Assembly (NCBI GenBank): GCA_037976565.1
Contig: CP137682.1
Span: 4,896,827-4,960,826 of the forward strand
From: Mesocentrotus franciscanus
Lineage: Eukaryota; Echinodermata; Echinoidea; Camarodonta; Strongylocentrotidae
Length of the DNA: 64,000 nt
Direction: 5' to 3'
Below, piece after piece: positions 34,401-39,800 of the stretch (its first letter is position 1; each line of letters begins with the position of its first letter). A program made the translations under genes and the position numbers. The notes under the pieces were generated by a model. It was not told where the DNA came from. It made no database searches and saw only the letters and a program-made list of their open reading frames with translations.

Positions 34401-35549
34401 AAGAGGGAGAGTTGTTCTTGTATACCTAACCATGGGTTTATAGTCCGTGTGTAATCGTTCTTGTCATATGTGGAAGCTGATAAACAAGTGATAGAAGTCT
34501 TGGTGGTCTGTGTCAGGGCAGCCCAAAACGCTCTTATTCCAAGTTATACTCATTCCTTGTTTCATACAATTCCTCCCTTCCTGTAATAAATTGCATTCTA
34601 TATTTATAAAACTCACTCCTAGGTTCATCATCAATCTGACATGATTAATCTATCTAGATTATCCCACGTTTTTTATTGATAATTTTGATAAGGTGGTTTT
34701 ACATAAGCCTACTAGTATATGAGATGAAGCATGGCTCCGACTAACACATTATGGCTCCTCAGTTTCACTGACGAGACCGACTCCAGACCAGACCGACAAC
34801 ATGTGTCATACAATTAATACTCAGCATGGGAAGGAATTGGTCGGTTTGGACTCGGGTGAAGTCTCTTTGTCGGTGTGAATGAGCTATCAGTGATCCGACA
34901 GTTGCTTCGGTGACATTATTTAACTATATTATGTGGATACAGACCATAGGATTTGGTCTAGTGTAGCGATTAAGTTTGATGTAGGAATATAATAAAGTAT
35001 AGTGTGCAGGCGTAGGGTGGAAATTTGAAGCTAGGAATTCGACTAGAGTTGGAAATAGATCGCGGAGCAATATTGTCACCGGAGCATATGTTGTACAATT
35101 GCATTATCATCATAATTATCATAGAGTTACCAGACCTCGGCCATACCTGTATTAAAGCCTTTTTTGATGAATCCGCTGCCAAGTGGCTCCATGGCACCAG
35201 TATTGAATCTCTTGATGAACCCACTGCTAAGGGGCTCCAAAGCGCCTGTCAAGAACCTCTTTTTCTGGCCGGAGTAGCGACTTGGTAAAAATCCCGTAGC
35301 AAGAGGTTCCAAAGCACCTACATGCAATGACTCGGAGGGGTAGTACGCTGGTCTCCATTTACCGCCAAAATACCCTCTGAGACGGCTGGGGCTACTCTCG
35401 TCATGTAACATGGAAAGCATAAGAGACAGTTCTCGATCTGTTATCCCTGTTTCGTCGTCGGAATCGTTCTCTGCGCTGTCGATCACCGCTTCATCGGCTA
35501 GGACTTTCTCCAGAGCGTTGATAAGACTGTCTTCTTCTTGTTCGAGATC
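14758..35549 (-). CDS. Pedal peptide/orcokinin-type neuropeptide precursor (partial, gapped)
   Basis: A secreted prohormone that would be cut at dibasic sites into many copies of a 15-residue peptide such as [15 protein letters not shown]. Three coding blocks are visible on the minus strand: 35,147-35,549, 32,789-33,743 and 14,758-14,983. The core PLxSGF/PLxAGF resembles echinoderm pedal peptide/orcokinin-type peptides, for example starfish myorelaxant peptide, which ends in PLSAGF plus two residues. The first junction (35,147 to 33,743) is a good GT/AG intron: the phase fits and it rebuilds a complete [15 protein letters not shown] peptide. The last two blocks are interrupted by 500-N gaps with a 16.8-kb contig between them that carries another gene, so the order here may be an assembly error. 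The signal-peptide exon was not found. Family call is from motif recognition; receptor and function are not shown by the sequence. Confidence 0.8.
14984..15483. other. Assembly gap, 500 N
   Basis: Exactly 500 N, a conventional placeholder of unknown true size. The left flank is mid-exon in the neuropeptide repeat; the right flank (from 15,484) is AT-rich and not recognisably coding. Confidence 0.99.
17325..17880 (+). repeat. Imperfect (GAT/GGT)n microsatellite
   Basis: About 550 bp of GATGATGGT-type triplets with scattered interruptions (GCT, AAT, GAC). The Met-rich, Asp-rich and His/Ile-rich ORFs read from it are by-products of the triplet period. Confidence 0.95.
18721..18726 (-). terminator. 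Candidate polyadenylation signal for the dehydrogenase
   Basis: AATAAA on the minus strand, about 350 bp after the dehydrogenase stop codon. A second one lies at 18,674-18,679. Chosen by position only. Confidence 0.3.
19076..19219 (-). CDS. Dehydrogenase exon 7 (C-terminus, stop)
   Basis: Acceptor TTTCCTGCAG before GAGATT; TAA stop at 19,076-19,078. Encodes [20 protein letters not shown], then a segment ending [11 protein letters not shown], the family's usual C-terminus. It lies 4.5 kb from exon 6 because the intron has taken up several mobile elements. Confidence 0.93.
   Translation of the reverse strand, partial: EIMLEKQASKEYTTIEQVGEAVNFICSSACDDMTGSSLVLDGGWTAI
19076..26138 (-). CDS. D-beta-hydroxybutyrate dehydrogenase-like SDR, 7 exons, 258 aa
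   Basis: Short-chain dehydrogenase/reductase predicted to interconvert (R)-3-hydroxybutyrate and acetoacetate with NAD(H). Exons are 26138-25993, 25733-25609, 25051-24929, 24671-24568, 24199-24127, 23806-23745 and 19219-19076. All introns are GT/AG, phases agree and the sum is 777 nt. Motifs in order: TGSTSGIG cofactor loop (residues 8-15), ITGFGS (31-36), LVNNAG (86-91), NISSVHG with catalytic Ser141, AYVTAKHG with Tyr154 and Lys158, NAICPG (180-185), and C-terminal DGGWTAI. The whole pattern (NISSVHG, VVALETA, CNAICPG, LEKQ, DGGW) and the length match soluble bacterial-type BDH rather than a generic SDR. No targeting peptide is seen, so a cytosolic enzyme is likely. Residue 113, the usual structural/catalytic Asn of SDRs, is Met. 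Intron 6 (4.5 kb) is swollen by transposons. Confidence 0.92.
19521..19622. repeat. Perfect 49-bp inverted repeat with 4-bp loop
   Basis: Arms 19,521-19,569 and 19,574-19,622 are exact reverse complements around GCGT. It could extrude a cruciform or form a long RNA hairpin. Confidence 0.9.
19603..19800. repeat. 89-bp tandem repeat in left block of the TIR element
   Basis: The word (T/C)GTCCCAAAATCACATGTGG starts at 19,603, 19,692 and 19,781, spacing 89 bp, with the intervening ACCACATAGTA and CCACAGCGT words repeated in register. Confidence 0.85.
20331..20475. repeat. 40-bp tandem repeat, about 4 copies
   Basis: Units containing TCAACTGGTGCAACTGG and AAATATGCC start near 20,331, 20,370, 20,413 and 20,451, inside the TIR element. 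Confidence 0.75.
20490..21500. repeat. 125-bp tandem repeat, about 8 copies
   Basis: The landmark CT(A/C)TGTGGTAAACCACATG falls at 20,621, 20,846, 20,971, 21,085, 21,211 and 21,336, mostly 125 bp apart. Each unit holds several short palindromes (GTGGTAAACCAC, CCACACTGTGG, CACAGAG/CTCTGTG). It forms the right half of the TIR element. Confidence 0.88.
21845..22672 (-). pseudogene. LINE A reverse transcriptase fragment
   Basis: From high to low coordinates: [14 protein letters not shown], then the catalytic box [11 protein letters not shown] (FADD at 22,585-22,596), a frameshift near 22,514, [33 protein letters not shown], another shift near 22,200, and [20 protein letters not shown] with the usual C-terminal domain. 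Two frame breaks and the 5' truncation make it inactive. Confidence 0.85.
22673..22932 (-). repeat. Unclassified interspersed repeat ending in CAGTGGCGGATCC
   Basis: Two partial copies of GTAGTGAGCA followed by a T-run and GCCTT (22,676 and 22,757), then a GC-rich tract and CTGGATCCGCCACTGA at 22,912. CAGTGGCGGATCCAG (minus strand) is a recurrent end of interspersed repeats in invertebrates and looks hAT-like, but the other end is not defined. Confidence 0.5.
22960..23475. mobile_element. Imperfect foldback (palindromic) element, about 510 bp
   Basis: Nested inverted segments pair around a centre near 23,250. Examples: 22,966-22,979 with 23,458-23,472 (TTTTCATTCAATTT type), 22,996-23,010 with 23,435-23,447 (AATTTCGTCC), and 23,145-23,167 with 23,333-23,357 (ACTTGTCCATTCATTGACG, two extra bases in one arm). 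It lies in dehydrogenase intron 6. Exact ends and target duplication are unclear. Confidence 0.65.
23745..23806 (-). CDS. Dehydrogenase exon 6 (substrate-lid helix)
   Basis: Acceptor TATATAG before TCTTTGAA; donor GCAAAG/GTACAA. Encodes [18 protein letters not shown] and DAK, equivalent to the EKQI lid segment of BDH enzymes. Confidence 0.88.
24127..24199 (-). CDS. Dehydrogenase exon 5 (NAICPG)
   Basis: Acceptor AATTTCAG before GTGGTTGCC; donor GAAC/GTAAGA. Encodes [19 protein letters not shown] and CVPTE. Confidence 0.92.
24568..24671 (-). CDS. Dehydrogenase exon 4 (active-site Ser, Tyr, Lys)
   Basis: Acceptor TTCGTAG before GATGGGG; donor ACAAAG/GTAATG. Encodes [12 protein letters not shown], then [16 protein letters not shown], with the S-Y-x3-K catalytic set. 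Confidence 0.95.
24929..25051 (-). CDS. Dehydrogenase exon 3 (helix before active site)
   Basis: Acceptor TTTCAAG before GATTCC; donor AAAAG/GTAAAC. Encodes [16 protein letters not shown] followed by [14 protein letters not shown] and LLPGMRTKG. Met113 replaces the Asn found here in most SDRs. Confidence 0.92.
25454..25494. repeat. (GTT)n microsatellite
   Basis: About 13 uninterrupted GTT units in dehydrogenase intron 2. Confidence 0.97.
25609..25733 (-). CDS. Dehydrogenase exon 2 (LVNNAG)
   Basis: Acceptor CTTGACAG before TACCTAC; donor ATGCAG/GTGATA. Encodes [17 protein letters not shown] and ends at VDILVNNAG, the conserved SDR core strand and NNAG motif. Confidence 0.92.
25993..26138 (-). 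CDS. Dehydrogenase exon 1 (start, cofactor loop)
   Basis: ATG at 26,138; encodes [19 protein letters not shown] and continues to TEIE. Donor AAAG/GTATTG, phase 2. The ATG sits one base after a good acceptor (TTCTTATTTCAG), so a separate 5' UTR exon probably exists upstream; it was not located. Confidence 0.9.
26187..26345. repeat. Poly-C, (GA)n and poly-G tracts
   Basis: C-run at 26,187-26,198, (GA)n at 26,307-26,332 and G-run at 26,334-26,345, just upstream of dehydrogenase exon 1. Confidence 0.95.
26452..26819. mobile_element. TTAA-flanked MITE, copy 1 (368 bp)
   Basis: Flanked by TTAA at 26,448-26,451 and 26,820-26,823. Ends are inverted and similar: AGGTACTATGTCTCATTTGC on the left, and the complement of AGGTAGTGTATCCCTTTTGC on the right. 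A longer copy lies inverted at 52,073-52,602. TTAA targets suggest a piggyBac- or Kolobok-like non-autonomous element. Confidence 0.8.
26824..27455. other. Upstream flank of dehydrogenase; no gene seen
   Basis: AT-rich with no convincing ORF. A 5' UTR exon and promoter of the dehydrogenase may lie here or further upstream, but I could not identify them. Confidence 0.4.
27456..28448. mobile_element. TIR element with internal 395-bp duplication
   Basis: Terminal inverted repeats AAGACCCCGTTCTCATTCAC at 27,456 and its near-complement at 28,428-28,448. Inside, short arms (GAGCGGTCT, AGACCCGTTCCTC, GTGAGTGAGAACGG) recur in both orientations. A 395-bp unit is repeated head to tail (27,661-28,055 and 28,056-28,448), differing by a few bases. 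The two ORFs sharing [20 protein letters not shown] are read from the duplicated unit and are not judged to be genes. No clear target duplication. Confidence 0.75.
28699..29052 (-). pseudogene. LINE B C-terminal domain
   Basis: Contains [38 protein letters not shown] and [20 protein letters not shown], the familiar end of CR1/L2/Jockey-group ORF2 proteins, with a stop at 28,699. Confidence 0.8.
29244..30289 (-). pseudogene. LINE B reverse transcriptase core
   Basis: [54 protein letters not shown] (catalytic motif A) near 29,870, GPLLF-like motif near 29,680, and NADDTVIYY at about 29,575-29,599. In the last, the usual aromatic residue before ADD is Asn. Then [17 protein letters not shown]. 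Inactive. Confidence 0.85.
30665..31521 (-). pseudogene. LINE B AP-type endonuclease and linker
   Basis: Pieces in different frames: [37 protein letters not shown] (endonuclease core), a GDxN/H-equivalent region near 31,170, [10 protein letters not shown], and [16 protein letters not shown] leading to the polymerase. At least two frameshifts. Confidence 0.8.
31659..31730. mobile_element. 72-bp hAT-like MITE with 8-bp target duplication
   Basis: Begins CAGGCCCGTAGCCAG and ends with the near-complement CTGGCTACGGCCCTG. Flanked by GTTACTAG at 31,651-31,658 and 31,731-31,738. Holds a perfect GGGGCACGTGCCCC palindrome and an A-rich stretch. An 8-bp duplication with CAGG ends fits the hAT superfamily. 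Confidence 0.85.
31728..31967 (-). pseudogene. LINE B PHD-type zinc finger
   Basis: Starts [18 protein letters not shown]. Cys/His spacing (CSKC, CTSC, WVHISC, WECSRC) fits a C4HC3 PHD finger, a known N-terminal module in some CR1-like LINEs. The reading frame is ended by the MITE just downstream. Confidence 0.75.
31971..32288. other. No gene seen; contig end before gap
   Basis: AT-rich sequence, possibly the 5' part of LINE B. The last bases before the gap do not read as neuropeptide repeat. Confidence 0.4.
32289..32788. other. Assembly gap, 500 N
   Basis: Exactly 500 N. The right flank is mid-repeat in the neuropeptide exon; the left flank is unrelated sequence. Confidence 0.99.
32789..33743 (-). 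CDS. Neuropeptide precursor, tandem-repeat exon (cut by gap)
   Basis: About 18 head-to-tail 51-bp repeats, each a 15-residue peptide plus KK. Variants are [75 protein letters not shown] and the divergent [15 protein letters not shown]. The acceptor is CATATTAG before GTGCCATGG at 33,743. Phase 1 matches the exon at 35,147, restoring a full [15 protein letters not shown] copy. Three copies (near 33,668, 33,625 and 32,805) lack one base each, so the frame shifts twice at the start of the exon and once at its end. The exon runs into a 500-N gap at 32,788, and its full length is unknown. Confidence 0.85.
33744..35146 (-). other. Neuropeptide precursor intron with GT-rich degenerate repeat
   Basis: Intron between the 403-nt exon and the repeat exon. 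From about 33,880 to 34,500 the plus strand is rich in GGTGGT, GTAGTC and TTGTCC words in loose repetition with no fixed period. Confidence 0.6.
35147..35549 (-). CDS. Neuropeptide precursor, N-terminal-side exon (403 nt)
   Basis: The acceptor is ATTACAG before GATCTCGAAC and the donor is ACAG/GTATGG. The exon encodes an acidic spacer (starts [15 protein letters not shown]) and then a basic, Trp/Tyr-containing stretch. Next come the first peptide-like copies: [32 protein letters not shown] and [16 protein letters not shown]. It ends inside the next copy (GFNTG), phase 1. Cleavage sites here are varied (SR, KKR, KR, KK), unlike the uniform KK of the next exon. Since it starts with an acceptor, at least one upstream exon carrying the signal peptide is expected. 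Confidence 0.85.
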
Positions 35550-36659
35550 CTGTAATTATAAAGGAGGTAGAAATAACATGACTAAGTTCATGTATACACT
35601 TAAAGGAATATAAAGTCAAGAAGAGTAATTGCTTAATATTATTCACGAGTAGTGTATCAAACGTTTTACTGGTCTGTGGAGATACGAATGGAGCTGTTTG
35701 ATACGGTTTCAACAATAAATTGACGAACCAATACTTGAGCAACAAAAAAAAATCCTGAAAACAAAATGTATGAATTCAAAAGATAAACGCAATAATCAGT
35801 GATATATATATAGATAAAGAGATAGAGAGGGTGAAAAGAGACAGTGACAGAGAACGTCGGTTAGAGAAAGACTGATGTAGAGGTAGAGAGAGAGAGAGCA
35901 TATAGACAGAGCGGGAGAGAGGGCATGCTTTATTCTTCAGGGGATTATGAGAGCAATACGAGGGCAATGGAATACTGCAATGGTGAGTAAAATTGAAGTC
36001 ACACCGTCTGGCGATTATCCTTCAATTTTTTTCCTTTTGACAAGTCTCGGCTAAGGTTCTTTAATGGGAAGATTACTCATAATTTAGATGCGTTGTCTGT
36101 ATACATTAATCTGTATCAAACTCAACGACGTTCTCGCCGCATGCAAACGATCATAAAATTGCCATTTGCAAGTCGGTCAGTGAAATCTATGGATTTGACC
36201 AACACCAATATTTCGAATTTTCTTTACATTTTGGATGTAAATCATGCATGCCAAACAAGAGCTGAAAGGATTTTGAAAATTAGCTGGACAGAAAAGAGGT
36301 AATTCTATTAGTTGGTAGGACAATACTGATGCTAATCGTGAGGCCCTGGAATTTTGATACAACTTAACTTTTTAAAACTGGAGAATAGCTTGGGAATGGT
36401 TGAGAGCTTTTTGCCAGAAGCCATAAGATCAAGACCTAGGAATCATCAAAAAGCCGAATATAAAATCGCTTTTTTAAAATTAATACAATCATCAAATAAA
36501 ATGTAAGTATAAAAACAAGGCAACGAAACGGACAATATAATCAGATGAATTATGTGAGTTATTAAAGATAATACTGTTGAAACATTTCCAGCATCCTACA
36601 AAAAAATCAAATGCCAAATATTTATTTTTTAAAAGTTGACAAACAAACAAACAAATAGG
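35550..36659. other. Upstream intron of neuropeptide gene; no exon found
   Basis: AT-rich with a GA-rich patch (35,812-35,930). I looked on the minus strand for a hydrophobic signal-peptide exon and found none I could defend. Confidence 0.4.
35812..35930. repeat. GA-rich simple repeat
   Basis: Interrupted GAGA-type purine tract in the upstream intron of the neuropeptide gene. Confidence 0.85.
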
Positions 36660-36663
36660 TTAA

Positions 36664-37364
36664 AGGGGAAATCCACCCTGATATCAAGTTGGCTTAAACA
36701 AAAACAGGAAAAATAAGAGAAACTGGTCAGTGAAATTTTGAGCAAAACCTGATTAAAAAGAAGAAATAAGAAAGTTATGAATTTTTGAAGTTACGATCAA
36801 TTAAACGCAAATTAGCAACTCTGTGACGTTTCTTGTGAGGCCCCCTCCCATTTGGTATGTATACTTAAAAAATATCAGGGCCAAGTCTTACAAAGAGTTG
36901 ATATCAATCGCAACTTATTTGCGATTGATATCAATCGCAACTATGTACATAAGAGATAGGAGACTGCAAACTTGCGATTGATTGGAGGACTTACGATTGA
37001 TTTGGATCAATCGTAACTCTTTGTAAGACGGGGCCCAGAAGTTTCTATTTTCCTTAAAGAAAAATCTCAATAATATAGACACCCTAATAATTTTATTAAA
37101 TATATATTTACACAATCCCTGTATAAAGCAAAATTTATTCCGTCATCAATAACTAAGAAAATGAAAGTTTATGAAATCTTCTGTACAGAGCAAATTAGTG
37201 AGGACCTCGCAAGATACGTGACAGTGTTGCCAATTTGTGGTTCACTGATGACAACTTCAAAATTACATAACGTTCCTATTTTTTCGGATATTGCTCAAAC
37301 TGTCACCAATTTCTCGGTTTTTGCTATTATCAATACCAGATATTTATCAGGGTGGACTTCCCCT
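36664..37364. mobile_element. TTAA-flanked MITE (outer, about 700 bp with insert)
   Basis: TTAA at 36,660-36,663 and 37,365-37,368. Ends AGGGGAAATCCACCCTGATA and the complement of AGGGGAAGTCCACCCTGATA. A second MITE sits inside (36,878-37,036). Confidence 0.82.
36878..37036. mobile_element. Nested palindromic MITE
   Basis: Inverted ends GGGCCAAGTCTTACAAAGAG and the complement of GGGCCCCGTCTTACAAAGAG. Several GCGATTGAT/ATCAATCGC words lie inside. CAG at both outer edges could be a 3-bp target duplication. It interrupts the outer TTAA MITE and is therefore younger. Confidence 0.78.
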
Positions 37365-38691
37365 TTAAATTTGAACATTCTGACCAGTATACACTATACC
37401 CATCGTAAAACGACCCATGATCGAAAGATGTAAACAGAGTTTCCAGCACTTCTACACTGCCGTTAAAAAATAAACATTTTACACCGATCATTGCGCTTCG
37501 GGATTCGGCTCAATTCTTAAAATGGCAGTGCTAGTTACCATATCCTATGTCTCCTGTGCGTGTTCATGCTTATATCATCGTAATGGTAAGATCAACATAT
37601 ATCCTCTCTCCCACACACACATACCCACTCTATCCAGTCGTGAATATCAATAAATCTATACGCGTTTGTATCAGAAGAAACAGAACAGGAGATTTCGATT
37701 TTTTTCCCGCCGATGAATTCGATTGTGAGTTTTTGTTTCAAGCTGAGGGTTACTTTTCCTATGGTGATTCAATTTCCATCGAGTTTTATGGCAAAGACAA
37801 GTGACCATCTAAAGAAGAGATTCGGTGTTTAGAATTGTTTCTAGCATTCTGCTTGTTATGAATATACGCCAAGATACATCATAGTCATCCATGTATCTTT
37901 AGTGTTTGTAGTAATGTATCGACGAAAAGCAATTTTCCACACTCCCCAAATTTGGAATAGAAATATAAAATTTTGAGATTTTCAAAGGAATGCTGTCACC
38001 TTTGTCGTAGTATATCTACTCTATTTAAGGTCTTGATTACCAGTATACCTGTATCATTGTAATTACATTACTTTGAATAATAAGTCAAAATTTATCTATA
38101 CAAATTCCTTAATCTGCAAATATCGTACGGTCAAAACTATTCATATTAAAATAAAAATGTCTGGATGGTCGGTCCTAAATCGCTGCAACTGGGATTAAAA
38201 CGACTGGAGACAAACGACTGTCACTCAAGAAGAGCTGCAGATAGACTACAAACCGTATAAAGTGAAATCGCCATGGGCAGCCCATCTCTACCGTTACTGA
38301 CCTCGGGGTATAATGGATGATCTAGTGATCGAGACCACGAACGATGAAGTAACCCGCCCTGCTCGTTATGCTTGAAAACTGGGTGAAGTAGGGAAATTCT
38401 ATCTTTTCAGGAAACGCAAATTCGTTTGATTTCAGTAAATTTTTGAGCCTCGGATATCAGTCATCGTAAAAGTGGTGTCGGTCTGTGCAGAGGGCAGACA
38501 GGAGAGAGTCTCTTTTTGATCTAATCTTCAACGGACTGTAGTCGCTGATGGTGTCAAGACCCTAATACCATTTTCTGGATATGGGAAATTTTCATTACCA
38601 TACTTATTTCAATGCTGCTTGGTTAATATTATACGTCTTTGTAGACGACAATTCCAATTCCAAATTTTTAACACTTTTTATAAGGAAATTT

Positions 38692-38854
38692 CAGGGGGGC
38701 GTTTCATCAACATTTGTCCACCGACAACTGTCAGCGCCGACTAAATTTGACCAATGAGAGGCCGGGAAAATAGTCGGTGACAATGAAATTGTCGGTGAAA
38801 ATGATATTAGTCGGTGAAAACCACCGACTAATTGTTTCATGAAACGCCCCCCTG
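38692..38854. mobile_element. 163-bp MITE, CAGGGGGGCGTTTCATC ends
   Basis: Left CAGGGGGGCGTTTCATCAA and right complement CAGGGGGGCGTTTCATGAA. Internal GTCGGTGA and TCACCGAC words repeat. CAGGG ends are hAT-like, but no clear 8-bp duplication is seen. Confidence 0.75.
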
Positions 38855-38935
38855 GTCTGGTTTCACATCTTCAAATTCCTCGCTTTCTTTTAAAAGATTA
38901 GCATATTTTCAAGATGTGGATAACTATTATAGAAG

Positions 38936-39004
38936 AAGTGAAGAACAAGATAAAAGTGAAGAGAGGGAGGAAAAGAGAGAAAGAGAGGAGGGGAGTGTGT
39001 GCCT

Positions 39005-39040
<36 letters not shown>

Positions 39041-39043
39041 TTA
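38936..39043. repeat. GA-rich simple repeat
   Basis: Purine-rich run ending in about 16 pure GA units (39,006-39,038). Confidence 0.9.
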
Positions 39044-39354
39044 TCTTTAATATAGACTTCCTTAATTTTTAAGCGTATATTATTTATTTTTATGTCTGCG
39101 TGGCTAAAAAGACGATCGATACAAAATCTATTTCAGTCCGACTGCTTCAAATAGATCAGAAACCACACGACCTTCTAGATAACATCTCAGATTTCATAGG
39201 GTATATGATACAGAGCATGATGTTCACATGTGTAATTGGTGGAAAATTGATTTGAACTGGAGCGCAGAGATGTTATCCCGGCTCTAGATCGGGATGGAGA
39301 TCGCTGGGGAGGGAGAGCAGATTAAAACTGACAAGCAGAGTGAGCAAGGAGAGG

Positions 39355-39609
39355 TGAGTAAATAATGAAGAGAGAAAGAGAGGGGACTGAGAGAAAAGGA
39401 GAGACAGAGAGAAAGATAGAGAGAGAGAGAGAGAGAGGGGGCGTTGAGAACTTGAGAAAGAGAGAGGGGAACGTTTGAGAATGAATGACAGACGGAAAGA
39501 GGGAGAGAGAGGGGGTATTAAGAAAAATGGAAAAGGAGGGAGGGGCGGAAAGATAAAAGCGAGATTTTTTTTTATCTCTCTCACTCTTTAGTGAGAGAGA
39601 TAGAGAAGT

Positions 39610-39641
<32 letters not shown>

Positions 39642-39800
39642 TAGGGGTAGAAAGAGACAAATACATAAGTTATATAGAGAGAGCTAGAGAAAGAGAGATA
39701 AGGAGATGGAGAGATTGAGAGAGAGCATGAAAAGGTGTGAGGATGGAGATGTGAGAGAATATAAAAGAAGAGAGGAAGACAAAGAGAGAGGAACATAAAG
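39355..39800. repeat. GA-rich simple repeat, 450 bp
   Basis: Long interrupted purine tract. A short inverted TCTCTC/GAGAGA pair near 39,577-39,602 could fold. Confidence 0.9.

Noticed and set aside
39273..39796. Ser/Leu-rich ORFs on the minus strand (also at 44.8, 46.6, 52.8, 54.4, 57.5 and 62.0 kb)
   Set aside because: All are frames of GA-rich tracts.
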